DNA of 64,000 bases from the NCBI RefSeq assembly GCF_014200605.1, contig NZ_JACHCE010000007.1, forward strand, positions 186,001 to 250,000, given 5' to 3'. This DNA comes from Pedobacter cryoconitis. Lineage in GTDB: Bacteria > Bacteroidota > Bacteroidia > Sphingobacteriales > Sphingobacteriaceae. The notes under the pieces were generated by a model that worked only from the letters and a program-made list of their open reading frames with translations, made no database searches and was not told the DNA's origin. The first letter of the stretch is position 1. Each line of letters opens with the position of its first letter. A program made the position numbers and the translations under genes. Shown one piece after another: positions 32,592 through 41,124 of this stretch.

Positions 32592-33668
32592 ATGAAAACG
32601 GTTTACCTGATATTCCTGTTCAGTGCTATCTTTTTTAGTATAGCCCAGGCGCAGATTGTTGCTGAGGATGCAAAAGGGGAATCCTCTATTATCACTAAAA
32701 ATTCAAATGTCTCATTTAACCTGAGCGAAGCTGCGCTTTCAGCATCATGGAATAATTTTAGAAAACTGGCTATCGAAAAGCCGTCTCAGGTAGTTTGGGG
32801 AGTATCTGCCAGCGGAAATAACAAAGAAGGTCTTTCTGATCTCTTTAATGGTGGAAAACTGACCCCGCAATCAAAATTAGGCGTTTTCATAGGATTAAGA
32901 AAAAGTTATCAGACCACTGTCCTTGAATTATTAAAACGGATTAAGGAAATAGAAAATGCGAATCCTGATAAGAATGAAGCTGCTATACATGCGGTCAAAC
33001 AATTAAATAAACAAATTGAAGCTAACCGGAATACCAGGCATACGCAATCTTTAACCACTTATATCAACGCAGGTTTGAATGCTGATAATTTTAAACACTA
33101 TAAAGCAGAGGATGCTTCTTCCCTATCCAAAAGGTTTGAGAAGGTTAATTTTCGTGGTGGTTTTATAGACCTTGGTTTGAATTATGAATATGCGCCACGA
33201 TGGATATTTGGAATTTCACTTGGTTACCAGCGATATAATAACCTGGATTCTCTGGCATATACAAATTACACGCTAAAGAATACAACCACTATGAATAACG
33301 CAGAACTAATCACAGAATCTAAAATCAGTGCTTATCAGGGGCCATATAAAGCCTACAACAGGGTCAATATTAAAACTGATGCTTTATACTTTGGCCGTAT
33401 CAGTGAAGATTACCGTCTGGTCTGGAATACCTTATATACCAGGGTGATTTTACCTTTGCAGGAAAAAGAGATCAATCAGGTTTTTCAGGCTGGTACTGCT
33501 ATCAATTTTTATAAAAGTGAAGGTAAGTTTGCTGGCGGACTTTATTTACAGTCTAACGATGTTTTTAATAGTCTGCATAGCACTGACCGGTTCCATGAAC
33601 GGATTTCTTTCGGTATTGCAGCCAAATACACATTTAGTTCTATTATGTCCAGGGACTTTTCTAAATAA
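32592..33668 (+). CDS. Outer-membrane beta-barrel protein of unknown family
   Basis: 358 aa from the ATG at 32592 (MKTVYLIFLFSAIFFSIAQAQ, a clear signal peptide); the longer frame starting at 32505 has no signal and overlaps the upstream gene. The middle has a charged helical stretch (LKRIKEIENANPDKNEAA to LNKQIEANRNTRHTQS, about 110-145), then amphipathic strands: GGFIDLGLNYEYAPRWIFGISLGYQRY and, at the end, ERISFGIAAKYTFSS. This suggests a barrel with an N-terminal periplasmic or surface helical part. No homology recognised. Second gene of the S8 cluster. Confidence 0.78.
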   Translation: MKTVYLIFLFSAIFFSIAQAQIVAEDAKGESSIITKNSNVSFNLSEAALSASWNNFRKLAIEKPSQVVWGVSASGNNKEGLSDLFNGGKLTPQSKLGVFIGLRKSYQTTVLELLKRIKEIENANPDKNEAAIHAVKQLNKQIEANRNTRHTQSLTTYINAGLNADNFKHYKAEDASSLSKRFEKVNFRGGFIDLGLNYEYAPRWIFGISLGYQRYNNLDSLAYTNYTLKNTTTMNNAELITESKISAYQGPYKAYNRVNIKTDALYFGRISEDYRLVWNTLYTRVILPLQEKEINQVFQAGTAINFYKSEGKFAGGLYLQSNDVFNSLHSTDRFHERISFGIAAKYTFSSIMSRDFSK

Positions 33669-33700
33669 AATTATCAATGTTTATTTAATCAGCCAATCTT

Positions 33701-34075
33701 ATGCAAGAGCTTCATTCATCAGCTATACCAGGAGATTTTTTTACAGCAGCAAGTCTGGGAACTTTAGCTGGGGCTACCGGTGCAGTCTATATCATTTGCA
33801 GTACCATACAGAAAGTTTTCAATTTTAATCCTAAATGGCTTGCTTTACTGGTTTCTGTACTCATCTCTTTTTCGGCAGCATTCCTTACACAAACTAATGA
33901 AAATGATATTTCCAGATATTTTATCGCTTTGCTAAATGGTTTTCTGATTTATGCATCAGCTACAGGTACAAACCAGGTATTTGGTTCAAAACCTGATCAA
34001 AATAGCCATTCTGCAGGTTTCAGACAAGCTATTAAATCTAACAGACGCTTCAATACCACCTGGTGGTCATATTAA
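33701..34075 (+). CDS. Small membrane protein (holin-sized), S8 cluster
   Basis: 124 aa with three hydrophobic segments at about 14-35 (AASLGTLAGATGAVYIICSTI), 44-62 (WLALLVSVLISFSAAFL) and 73-90 (FIALLNGFLIYASATG), and a basic C-terminus (QAIKSNRRFNTTWW). Size, topology and charged tail resemble phage holins and other small export pores, but this is pattern only. No family recognised. It lies between the barrel gene and the subtilase gene with 32- and 30-bp gaps. Confidence 0.7.
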   Translation: MQELHSSAIPGDFFTAASLGTLAGATGAVYIICSTIQKVFNFNPKWLALLVSVLISFSAAFLTQTNENDISRYFIALLNGFLIYASATGTNQVFGSKPDQNSHSAGFRQAIKSNRRFNTTWWSY

Positions 34076-34105
34076 TCTACTCACCTATTTTAAATCTTCC
34101 TCCCT

Positions 34106-35614
34106 ATGAAAAAGAACAACACTGCTTCGAAAAATTACATTCTGCTCCCTGTATTCCGTACAAATATCAGTAAGCAGGAAAGCCCTAACGTGGCAAGATT
34201 TCTCACTATGTTAAGCAATTCAGTTGAGCAGGCTTCTGCAGTAAGTCTTGCAAGCAGGAATATGCATCAAAAGGCGAGTGATGATATTCCTGTAGTTGTA
34301 CTGGATTCTATTGAAGCAGAGGGTGCAAAACTGATCAGGATTAATGCCGATGAATTAGCCAATTTCCGTTTCTCCTATCCGGGATTAAGGCTGATTAAAG
34401 AGAAATTTTACAAACCTGCTGTTTGTTCGCCTCAAAGAATACAGGTACAGATTGAACAGGCTGAAATAAAAACAGCAGTTACAGTAAATATCACGGATAC
34501 TAAAGGAATAGCTGTAGCTGATGTCACTGTTGTTATTTTTACCGATTTCCAGGGCAGGAAAGGTGCATCTGGTGTTACTGATCTTAAAGGCTCTATTGCT
34601 TTAAGTCTGGACCGCAACACTGCCGAAAGGATCTATATTTACCCTAACCATAGTTATTGGGGATATTTTAATAAAGCCGTGCAACTGACTGCTGCACTGA
34701 ATATTCAACTTGAGCCCATCGTGCTTAGTTTTAAAGATAGCCTGAGATATTTTTATGATACGGCTAAATTTCCTAAAATAACTCAGAAAGTGAGGATTGG
34801 AATTATTGATACAGGCGTTGGTCCACATCAGGATTTAAAGGTTGCTGGTGGTAAAAACCTGGTCAGGGGTGAAAATGAAACCGATTATCAGGACAATGGC
34901 GAAGGTCATGGAACTCATGTTGGTGGTATTATTGGTGCTTATGGACAATTGAATGGTGTGGCTGCCGGTGTAGAGATCATGAGTTACCGTGTTTTTCCAA
35001 AAGATAGCGGAGCTTCAAATTTTGATATTATGAAAGCTATCAATGAGGCGATTACCGATCAATGTGACCTGATTAATATGAGTCTTGGAGAATCACAGGT
35101 TGATGAAGGAATTACCAGTTATATCAAAGAAGCCTATAATGCTGGGATCGTTTGTTTTGCTGCGAATGGCAATGATAACAGAGCAGCCGTGAGTTTTCCT
35201 GCGAATGATAGTTTATCTATTGCAGTTTCTGCTATGGGCAGATTAAATACCTTTCCGCCAAATAGTGTTGAAAGCGGTTCTGTTGAAGAACCATATGGTA
35301 CAGATAAAGATAATTTCATAGCAGACTTTTCTAATATCGGGCCTGAGACGGCTTTAACTGCGCCCGGTGTGGGGATTATTTCTACTTATCCTAACAATTT
35401 ATATGCGGTAATGGATGGAACCAGTATGGCTTGTCCGGCAGCTACAGGCATGGCAGCCAGAATATTAGCAGGCAATCCTGAGCTGCTTAATTTACCGAGA
35501 AATCAAACCAGGGCAGACGAGATCGTTAAATATCTGTCTGTCAACATAAAATCCATGGGTTTTGGAAACCTATATGAGGGCAAGGGTATGTTACAACCGC
35601 CAGCTTCGAAGTAA
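34106..35614 (+). CDS. S8 (subtilisin-like) serine peptidase without signal peptide
   Basis: 502 aa. The catalytic domain (about 225-500) has Asp235 (IIDTGVG), His268 (GHGTHVGG), oxyanion Asn354 (AANGND) and Ser440 (GTSMACP), so the triad is intact. Ahead of it is a transthyretin-like beta domain (about 111-204, VADVTVVIFTDFQGRKG). The first ~105 residues look like an I9-type prodomain (PVVVLDSIEAEGAKLIRINA and YPGLRLIKEKFYKP). Unusually, there is no signal peptide, although subtilases are normally exported. Last gene of the cluster, with a strong terminator behind it. Confidence 0.9.
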   Translation: MKKNNTASKNYILLPVFRTNISKQESPNVARFLTMLSNSVEQASAVSLASRNMHQKASDDIPVVVLDSIEAEGAKLIRINADELANFRFSYPGLRLIKEKFYKPAVCSPQRIQVQIEQAEIKTAVTVNITDTKGIAVADVTVVIFTDFQGRKGASGVTDLKGSIALSLDRNTAERIYIYPNHSYWGYFNKAVQLTAALNIQLEPIVLSFKDSLRYFYDTAKFPKITQKVRIGIIDTGVGPHQDLKVAGGKNLVRGENETDYQDNGEGHGTHVGGIIGAYGQLNGVAAGVEIMSYRVFPKDSGASNFDIMKAINEAITDQCDLINMSLGESQVDEGITSYIKEAYNAGIVCFAANGNDNRAAVSFPANDSLSIAVSAMGRLNTFPPNSVESGSVEEPYGTDKDNFIADFSNIGPETALTAPGVGIISTYPNNLYAVMDGTSMACPAATGMAARILAGNPELLNLPRNQTRADEIVKYLSVNIKSMGFGNLYEGKGMLQPPASK

Positions 35615-35618
35615 GTCG

Positions 35619-35655
35619 AAAAGGATCATATCAGCAACATATGATCCTTTTTTAT
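35619..35655 (+). terminator. Terminator of the S8 cluster
   Basis: Perfect 13-bp stem AAAAGGATCATAT (35619-35631)/ATATGATCCTTTT (35639-35651) with a 7-nt loop, followed by further T residues. It directly follows the peptidase stop codon. Confidence 0.92.
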
Positions 35656-35660
35656 TTTTT

Positions 35661-35897
35661 CTAATGAGAAAATTCGTCAGTTCTTCTGATAAAATCACCA
35701 AGTTCCAGGGCAAGCTCCTGAGTGAATGCTGTCGTGCCACTCCAAATCGGGCCCTGCTCCTGAGTCTCCTTAAGGAGGCATCCAATTAATTTTCCTGCTG
35801 TAAAAACCTGGTAAAGTGGAACAACTGCCGTTGCTGAATGAATTGTTAAAGTAACTTTGGTTTCATTAACCTTAGTTATATAAGTGTATTTTTGCAT
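35661..35897 (-). CDS. Small hypothetical protein (78 aa)
   Basis: 78 aa from the ATG at 35897 (MQKYTYITKVNETKVTLTI); a longer frame starting at 35924 adds nine residues. The product is beta-rich then helical (GTTAFTQELALELGDFIRR) with no signal peptide. A TACTTTAG box, a weak fit to the -7 consensus, lies just upstream of 35897. Family not recognised. It converges on the S8 operon and shares the gap with the 79-aa gene on the other strand, so it may belong to the same accessory region. Confidence 0.5.
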   Translation of the reverse strand: MQKYTYITKVNETKVTLTIHSATAVVPLYQVFTAGKLIGCLLKETQEQGPIWSGTTAFTQELALELGDFIRRTDEFSH

Positions 35898-36113
35898 GAT
35901 ACTAAAGTATTCGTTAGTAATCACTACATCAATAGGTATAAATAACGGTTTTTATTTACGTATTTAACCAGCGTTATGATGAATATACGCAGTGGTCAAT
36001 TAACACATAAAAATATTGATTTTATATTTAACCAATATTTTGATTAAATTTAACATAGGCTTATAAAAGCTCAAAATTCTGTAGTTGAAGAAAAGACATG
36101 TTATATCTCAAAA

Positions 36114-36353
36114 ATGAACTTCATTCTAAAGTATCAGGGAACTGACCAACCGGACCTTGATCAGGTATGCGCAATTCTGGACACTTACCATGTTCAGCTG
36201 CTGGATAATAGCCTTTGGCCTGAGACCGCATTGGTTAATATGGAAGTATCGGTATTAGCCAGTTTGCAGAAGGTGCTGAACCAGTGGCATATTTATCCGG
36301 AAGAAGAATATCAGCTGCCATCTCCCAGAAAAACCATAAAGAAGTCTCATTAG
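36114..36353 (+). CDS. Small protein with I9/prodomain-like pattern (79 aa)
   Basis: 79 aa with no signal peptide or membrane span. The order strand-helix-strand-strand-helix-strand fits the ferredoxin-like fold of subtilase prodomains (I9): FILKYQG, LDQVCAILDTYH, VQLLDNSL, TALVNMEV, LASLQKVLNQW, HIYPEEEYQLP. The part from VQLLDNS to YQLP can be aligned by eye with the prodomain-like region of the S8 peptidase at 34106 (VVVLDSI to FYKPA), including the terminal E-x-x-Y. A free-standing prodomain could be an inhibitor or a folding helper. Inference only; no ribosome site is visible, as is common in Bacteroidota. Confidence 0.55.
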   Translation: MNFILKYQGTDQPDLDQVCAILDTYHVQLLDNSLWPETALVNMEVSVLASLQKVLNQWHIYPEEEYQLPSPRKTIKKSH

Positions 36354-36455
36354 CCGCATTCTGTTTAAAACTTATCATTTTATTTGCAATTGTTACATAA
36401 TTAATTTTTAAGAGAGTTATTTAATTACATATATTTAGGTATCTATCTCTCAAAA

Positions 36456-36758
36456 ATGAAAAGCTTAAAAATCCTCAAACTCTTACTCACGTTCTACTTG
36501 AGTATCCTGGTAACCACCATCGCACTATTTTTAATTGGTCTGCTTGCCTACCATTTTATGGGGGTAGAATTCCTTCCCGTAATTATCTGGTTTAAAGTAA
36601 TTACACTGGGAATTATCGGTTACTACATCAGTAACTATAAAAAAAGGGAAGTTTACTGTTATCAAAATTCAGGATTGCCCAAAATATTTTTGTGGGTATG
36701 TACCTTTAGTTTTGATTTAAGTTTATTTGTAGCCCTGTTAATTCTGATGAAAAGCTAA
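36456..36758 (+). CDS. Small membrane protein (100 aa)
   Basis: 100 aa with three predicted TM segments: about 8-33 (LLLTFYLSILVTTIALFLIGLL), 42-58 (VIIWFKVITLGIIGYYI) and 78-97. Basic loop SNYKKREVYCY between TM2 and TM3. No family recognised. A weak stem (AAAAATGC/GCATTTTT, 36757-36764/36783-36790, 18-nt loop) after it may stop transcription between it and the convergent TerC gene. Confidence 0.6.
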   Translation: MKSLKILKLLLTFYLSILVTTIALFLIGLLAYHFMGVEFLPVIIWFKVITLGIIGYYISNYKKREVYCYQNSGLPKIFLWVCTFSFDLSLFVALLILMKS

Positions 36759-36824
36759 AAATGCCATAATCTTCTGATCACAGCATTTTTAGGTGTCAAT
36801 ATCCAGGGTTTTCTTCTGAAAAGA

Positions 36825-37625
36825 TTAATCGTTCTTTTCTGTACTCTCCTCCTGTATTTTATGTTGTTTAGGGAAGTTAAACAGTAAGGAAGAAACAATA
36901 GGCAGAATGAAAATTGCTACAGTAAATACAGACACAAAAAGATCTGTCTTTTCACCCTCAATAGCATGAGAAATTGGTGATTCGGGATAAAAATGAGTGA
37001 CAAGCGAAGAGGTAAGTTTAAGTCCTAAAACCCCGATAACAGTAAATGCAGCAGTTTCCAGAAAAGTAAATTTCTCCATGAGTTTAACAAATGCCTGAGC
37101 CACAAAACGCATTGCGAGTATTCCAATAAAAATCCCGATATAAATCAGATAGATATGATTAGTAAATGCAACAGCAGCAAACACATTATCAATTGAAAAG
37201 GCCAAATCCATAACTTCTACAAGGGCTACAGTTGCCCAGAAGGTTCCAACAAGGCCTACTGTAGATCTATAGAACCAGCTTTTAGACTTATCAATCTTTT
37301 CTTCTTCATGGACATTATTTTTATTACGTTTCTTTCTGAAATAATCAAAGGCAAGATAAAGTAAATACAAGCCGCCAAGAGGTTTAAGCCACCAAATCTT
37401 CACCAGCCAGGCGGCAAGAAACAAACAGATTCCACGGAATACATAAGCACCGATTATTCCATATTTCAATGCTCTTTTGCGCTGATCTTTTGGTAAATCC
37501 ATTACCATAGTGGCCAGCACTGCGGCATTATCTACAGAGAGCAGACTTTCTATGACAATTAAGTTTAAAATGATGAGTAATCCAGCTTTTATATCGTCGC
37601 CAAGAATCGTGTGTAAAAAGTCCAT
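36825..37625 (-). CDS. TerC-family integral membrane protein
   Basis: 266 aa with about seven TM segments. TerC signature motifs: ESLLSVDNAAVLATMV near residues 26-41 and AFSIDNVFAAVAF near 140-152, each carrying the acidic DN pair that would bind metal. Relatives (Alx, MeeF/YkoY) export Mn2+ or protect against metal and tellurite stress. Upstream a TATTTTTG box at 37666-37673 fits the -7 consensus. I looked for the manganese riboswitch that often controls this family in Firmicutes and did not find its conserved core here. It follows the sugar-isomerase gene on the same strand after 106 bp. Confidence 0.87.
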   Translation of the reverse strand: MDFLHTILGDDIKAGLLIILNLIVIESLLSVDNAAVLATMVMDLPKDQRKRALKYGIIGAYVFRGICLFLAAWLVKIWWLKPLGGLYLLYLAFDYFRKKRNKNNVHEEEKIDKSKSWFYRSTVGLVGTFWATVALVEVMDLAFSIDNVFAAVAFTNHIYLIYIGIFIGILAMRFVAQAFVKLMEKFTFLETAAFTVIGVLGLKLTSSLVTHFYPESPISHAIEGEKTDLFVSVFTVAIFILPIVSSLLFNFPKQHKIQEESTEKND

Positions 37626-37731
37626 TATTTGTTTTTCTTTTATTTCAGAGGTATGATTTCAATCTCAAAAATAGTTATCTAAATCCAATATCTGTTAATC
37701 CATGCTCATTTGTTAACAGGTATTGTAAGAT

Positions 37732-38661
37732 TTAAAGAAAATTATCGGCTTCTCTATAAGCTTGAATGACCCTTAACTCTCCATCTTTTCCTTTGATTGA
37801 ATTCCCATGCTCCATCCCCATTACCCCTTTATAGCCTTTCTGATGCAGGTGCTTAAATAAGTTCCTGTAATTAATCTCACCTGTTCCGGGTTCATTTCTG
37901 CCTGGGTTATCACCAATCTGAATATAAGCAATCTCTTCCCAGCAGCGATCCATATTGATCATCAGGTTACCTTCTGTCCGCTGCATATGATAGATGTCAA
38001 AAAGTATTTTGCAAGATGGGCTATTCACGGCTTTACAAACACTATAAGTTTCATGTGTCTGTTGCAGAAATAGTTCTGGCGTATCACTTAAAGTTTCCAA
38101 TACCATGATTAAACCATGAGGCTCAAAGATCTCAGCCCCTGCACGCATCGCATCCACAACATTGGCCATCTGAATTCCATAAGGTAATTTACGCTCATAA
38201 AATCCAGGGACAACCGTTAGCCATTTTGCATTACAGCGTTTTGCAGCTTCTACAGAGCGATGACAGGTTTCTATAAATTTGTCCTTAAACTCTTTCTTTC
38301 CGGTAGTCAATGAGGTTTTCCAATTCTCACCGCCATCCACTACAAATACGCCCATTCTCATACCAAGTCTGGCCAGCAGCTCTCCGATTTTGGTTTGTTC
38401 AGCTATTGGCCTGCCTAAAAAACCATTGTCTTCTATAGACCTGAAACCCTGATCATACATGAACTGAATCTGGTCCAGGAAGCTTTTTCCGGCTTGTCCG
38501 GCAAACATTCCCTCATGAGGCGCATAGTCCAGGTTAAATGTTTTTCCTGCTAAAGCTTCAGGAGCTGTTTGCAAAGGACTGGCAGCAGTGTTCATTGCAC
38601 TACCTGTAAGCACTGCACCTGTTGCAATTGCCGTATTTCTTAAAAACTCTATTCTATTCAT
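37732..38661 (-). CDS. TIM-barrel sugar isomerase/epimerase (hydroxypyruvate isomerase-like)
   Basis: 309 aa. A hydrophobic N-terminus with an alanine-rich stretch (IEFLRNTAIATGAVLTGSAMNTAA) suggests export, but it lacks the twin-arginine pair. The xylose-isomerase-like AP-endonuclease-2 TIM barrel (about 45-309) has candidate metal ligands in MVLETLSD, ILFDIYHMQ and MGMEHG, plus GDNPGRNEPGTGEINY, which is typical of the hydroxypyruvate isomerase subgroup. It is the last gene of the SusCD operon (ApbE lies 43 bp upstream). It probably converts or cleaves a keto-sugar product of the oxidoreductase upstream (inference). Confidence 0.82.
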   Translation of the reverse strand: MNRIEFLRNTAIATGAVLTGSAMNTAASPLQTAPEALAGKTFNLDYAPHEGMFAGQAGKSFLDQIQFMYDQGFRSIEDNGFLGRPIAEQTKIGELLARLGMRMGVFVVDGGENWKTSLTTGKKEFKDKFIETCHRSVEAAKRCNAKWLTVVPGFYERKLPYGIQMANVVDAMRAGAEIFEPHGLIMVLETLSDTPELFLQQTHETYSVCKAVNSPSCKILFDIYHMQRTEGNLMINMDRCWEEIAYIQIGDNPGRNEPGTGEINYRNLFKHLHQKGYKGVMGMEHGNSIKGKDGELRVIQAYREADNFL

Positions 38662-38703
38662 ATAAAATTGGTTTTGTTGTTTTATGATGATTTAGAAAAC
38701 ATG

Positions 38704-39714
38704 TTAATTTACGATCATTTTTCTAAAACCAGTAGTCAGTGTATCTGTAACCGACCCGTCCCTGCGGTGATAGATAATGTAAGCCTCCATGTTTTTTCTG
38801 GCTGAGACAAAGGCCAGGGCCTCTTCTACATCCATAGCCATAACCGCATTGTCATAGCCATCTGCTGTGATCGCATCTTTTGCATAAATAGTTACGCTGA
38901 TTAGCTGATTGTCCAAAGGATAACCTGTTTTAGGGTTAATCAGATGAGATATCTTCTTACCCCCTGTTTTAAGGTACTTCCGGTAATTTCCCGAAGTCGT
39001 TACTGCACCTTCATTGAAACTGATCACATGCCTGATCTGTGGCTCTGTATTCTCATTTAAAGCAGGTCCTTCGATACCTATTCTCCTGACAGAGCCATCA
39101 GGTTTAGTCCCTTTCATCCTGATCTCGCCACCTATTTCTACAACAAAAGATTTTACCCCTTTACGCAAAAGATAGTCAGCGACTACATCTACACTATAGC
39201 CCTGGGCTATACCATTTAAATCAATAGTTATACCCGGTCTTGTCTTGATCAGCTCCTTTCCTTTAAGCTGCAGGAGATTCATCCCCACATCTTTCAGCAG
39301 TTCTTTAATCTTTGCACTGTCAGGAAACAGCGTGATTGGTTTTGGGCCGAAACCCCATGCCTGAACCAGTGGCGCTACCGTTACATCAAACTTGCCCTTT
39401 GTATCTTTATAAATTTCAAAAGACTTGTTCATCACGATCCTGAAATGCTCATCTATACTTAAACTTTTTGTTGAGGTATTGAATTTACTAATCAATGAAT
39501 AAGGCTTATACAATGACATAGATGAATCTATTTGAATTAAAATACTATCCACTTCACTTCCACTCACTATCGCAGAATCTGCGGAATATTTAATCGTATA
39601 ATCTGTTCCCTGTGCATAACCATGCAGTGTATACTGGTGCTGATCTTTTCCTTTAAAAAAGAAATTAATCAGCATCAGTAAGGATAAAATAATAGTTTTA
39701 TTGATCAAAATCAC
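38704..39714 (-). CDS. apbE: ApbE family FAD:protein FMN transferase
   Basis: 336 aa. Hydrophobic N-terminus (ILSLLMLINFFF) suggests signal or membrane anchor with periplasmic location. ApbE motifs: FDVTVAPLVQAWGFGP, IDLNGIAQGYSVDVVADYL, FVVEIGGEIR, TTSGNYRKYL, HLINPKTGYPL and AITADGYDNAVM, the last containing the acidic metal ligand. It transfers FMN from FAD onto a threonine of a partner protein. No partner with an obvious flavinylation site is in the window. Its position between the oxidoreductase and the sugar-isomerase genes is unusual. Confidence 0.92.
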   Translation of the reverse strand: MILINKTIILSLLMLINFFFKGKDQHQYTLHGYAQGTDYTIKYSADSAIVSGSEVDSILIQIDSSMSLYKPYSLISKFNTSTKSLSIDEHFRIVMNKSFEIYKDTKGKFDVTVAPLVQAWGFGPKPITLFPDSAKIKELLKDVGMNLLQLKGKELIKTRPGITIDLNGIAQGYSVDVVADYLLRKGVKSFVVEIGGEIRMKGTKPDGSVRRIGIEGPALNENTEPQIRHVISFNEGAVTTSGNYRKYLKTGGKKISHLINPKTGYPLDNQLISVTIYAKDAITADGYDNAVMAMDVEEALAFVSARKNMEAYIIYHRRDGSVTDTLTTGFRKMIVN

Positions 39715-39724
39715 AGCAGGATAA

Positions 39725-41047
39725 TTAAATTACCTTAGTTTTCCCGGGTGTAGGTATTGGGTATAGCCCATTGGCGTCAGGCATTAGTTTAGGATTAGCA
39801 GTCCAGCTCAACTGATCCGGGAACAAACTATTGTCTGCTTTTAAAGCATCATCCCATTTAATAGTCTGGCCAGAATAAGTTGCATATCTGCCAATAATTG
39901 CTGTAAAACAACTTTTGGCACCACGTTCGGCATCACTGAATTTAAATTCTCCTTTAGAGATTGCAGCGAACAATTCGTCATGTTCTGTTTGATACGGGTT
40001 TTTATTTCCCTTGGTTGGATGACTGAATATTTCTTTTCCTTTATGGTCCCAAAGTACGCCATGATTTCCAGCCGATAAATAGGTACGGCCTTTAGTGCCC
40101 TGGAAAGATTCATCCACACGGTTTTCTGTACCTTCAAAGTGGCGGCACTGACTGTAAATCACAGCACCATCCGCATAGGTTAACTCTACGGCATGGTTAT
40201 CATAGATCTCTCCATAATCTTTTCCCGTTCTCCAGGCACGGCTGCCCGTTCCCTGTACAGAAACAGGATAAGCCCCTTTAACCCAGTTAGCAATATCGAT
40301 ATTATGAACATGCTGTTCTACAATGTGATCGCCGCATAACCAGTTGAAATAATACCAGTTACGCATTTGATATTCCATTTCAGTTTGTTCAGGCTGACGT
40401 TTTTTAACCCATACCCCTCCACTATTCCAATAAACCTGTCCGCTATAGATCTCACCGATCGCACCATCCTGGATGCGTTTCATAGTTTCCCTGTAATTAG
40501 TTTGATATCTGCGCTGTAAACCAACCACAACATTCAATTTTTTCTGTTTGGCAATTTCTGCCGCTGCCAGAACCCTGCGTATTCCAGGAGCATCGACAGC
40601 TACTGGTTTTTCCATAAACACATGTTTTCCTTGTTTAACGGCCTCTTCAAAATGAGTTGGCCTGAAACCCGGTGGAGTCACCAGTAAAACAACATCTGCC
40701 AGTGCGATTGCTTTCTGATAAGCATCAAATCCAATAAAACGACGTTCCTTAGGCACATCAACTTTATCTTTAAACTTATCAGATAGTACTTTATAACTAT
40801 TATCCATTCTATCCTGGAAAGCATCTGCCATAGCCACCAGTTTGACATTAGCAGTAGTACTCAGCGCCTGGAAAGCAGCACCCGTTCCGCGATCCCCACA
40901 GCCTATCAGGGCAATTTTAATCGTGTCATCAGTAGAAGAGTGTCCGCCGGCAAAGGCGAATTGATTTAACAATACTCCTCCTGCAATCAGTGCAGAAGAT
41001 TTTAAAAATTCACGGCGTTTATCACGCAATTCTTCCTTGTTTATCAT
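39725..41047 (-). CDS. Gfo/Idh/MocA family oxidoreductase, Tat-exported
   Basis: 440 aa. A twin-arginine signal (RREFLKSSALIAGGVLL) points to folded export with cofactor. The Rossmann domain has IALIGCGDRGTGAAFQ (about 44-59) and the family's EKPVAVD catalytic lysine (about 143-149). The C-terminal domain has NIDIANWVKGAYPVSVQG and YATYSGQTIKWDDAL. It would oxidise or reduce a sugar or glycoside using bound NAD(P). Many Tat-exported relatives occur in Bacteroidota operons that process glycosides by 3-keto intermediates. The downstream isomerase and upstream SusCD fit this (inference). Confidence 0.88.
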   Translation of the reverse strand: MINKEELRDKRREFLKSSALIAGGVLLNQFAFAGGHSSTDDTIKIALIGCGDRGTGAAFQALSTTANVKLVAMADAFQDRMDNSYKVLSDKFKDKVDVPKERRFIGFDAYQKAIALADVVLLVTPPGFRPTHFEEAVKQGKHVFMEKPVAVDAPGIRRVLAAAEIAKQKKLNVVVGLQRRYQTNYRETMKRIQDGAIGEIYSGQVYWNSGGVWVKKRQPEQTEMEYQMRNWYYFNWLCGDHIVEQHVHNIDIANWVKGAYPVSVQGTGSRAWRTGKDYGEIYDNHAVELTYADGAVIYSQCRHFEGTENRVDESFQGTKGRTYLSAGNHGVLWDHKGKEIFSHPTKGNKNPYQTEHDELFAAISKGEFKFSDAERGAKSCFTAIIGRYATYSGQTIKWDDALKADNSLFPDQLSWTANPKLMPDANGLYPIPTPGKTKVI

Positions 41048-41124
41048 ATCATCAGGTTTAATTTGGTTGTCGGTTTGTTTGTTTAATGCGTTGTGATCGT
41101 CAGCTTAATTGCTGTCAAAGGGGT

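Noticed and set aside
36757..36790. Strong terminator between the small membrane gene and TerC
   Set aside because: The stem is only 8 bp with an 18-nt loop, so it is mentioned but not called.
37626..37731. Manganese (yybP-ykoY) riboswitch upstream of the TerC gene
   Set aside because: The conserved core sequences of this riboswitch are not present in the 106-bp leader.
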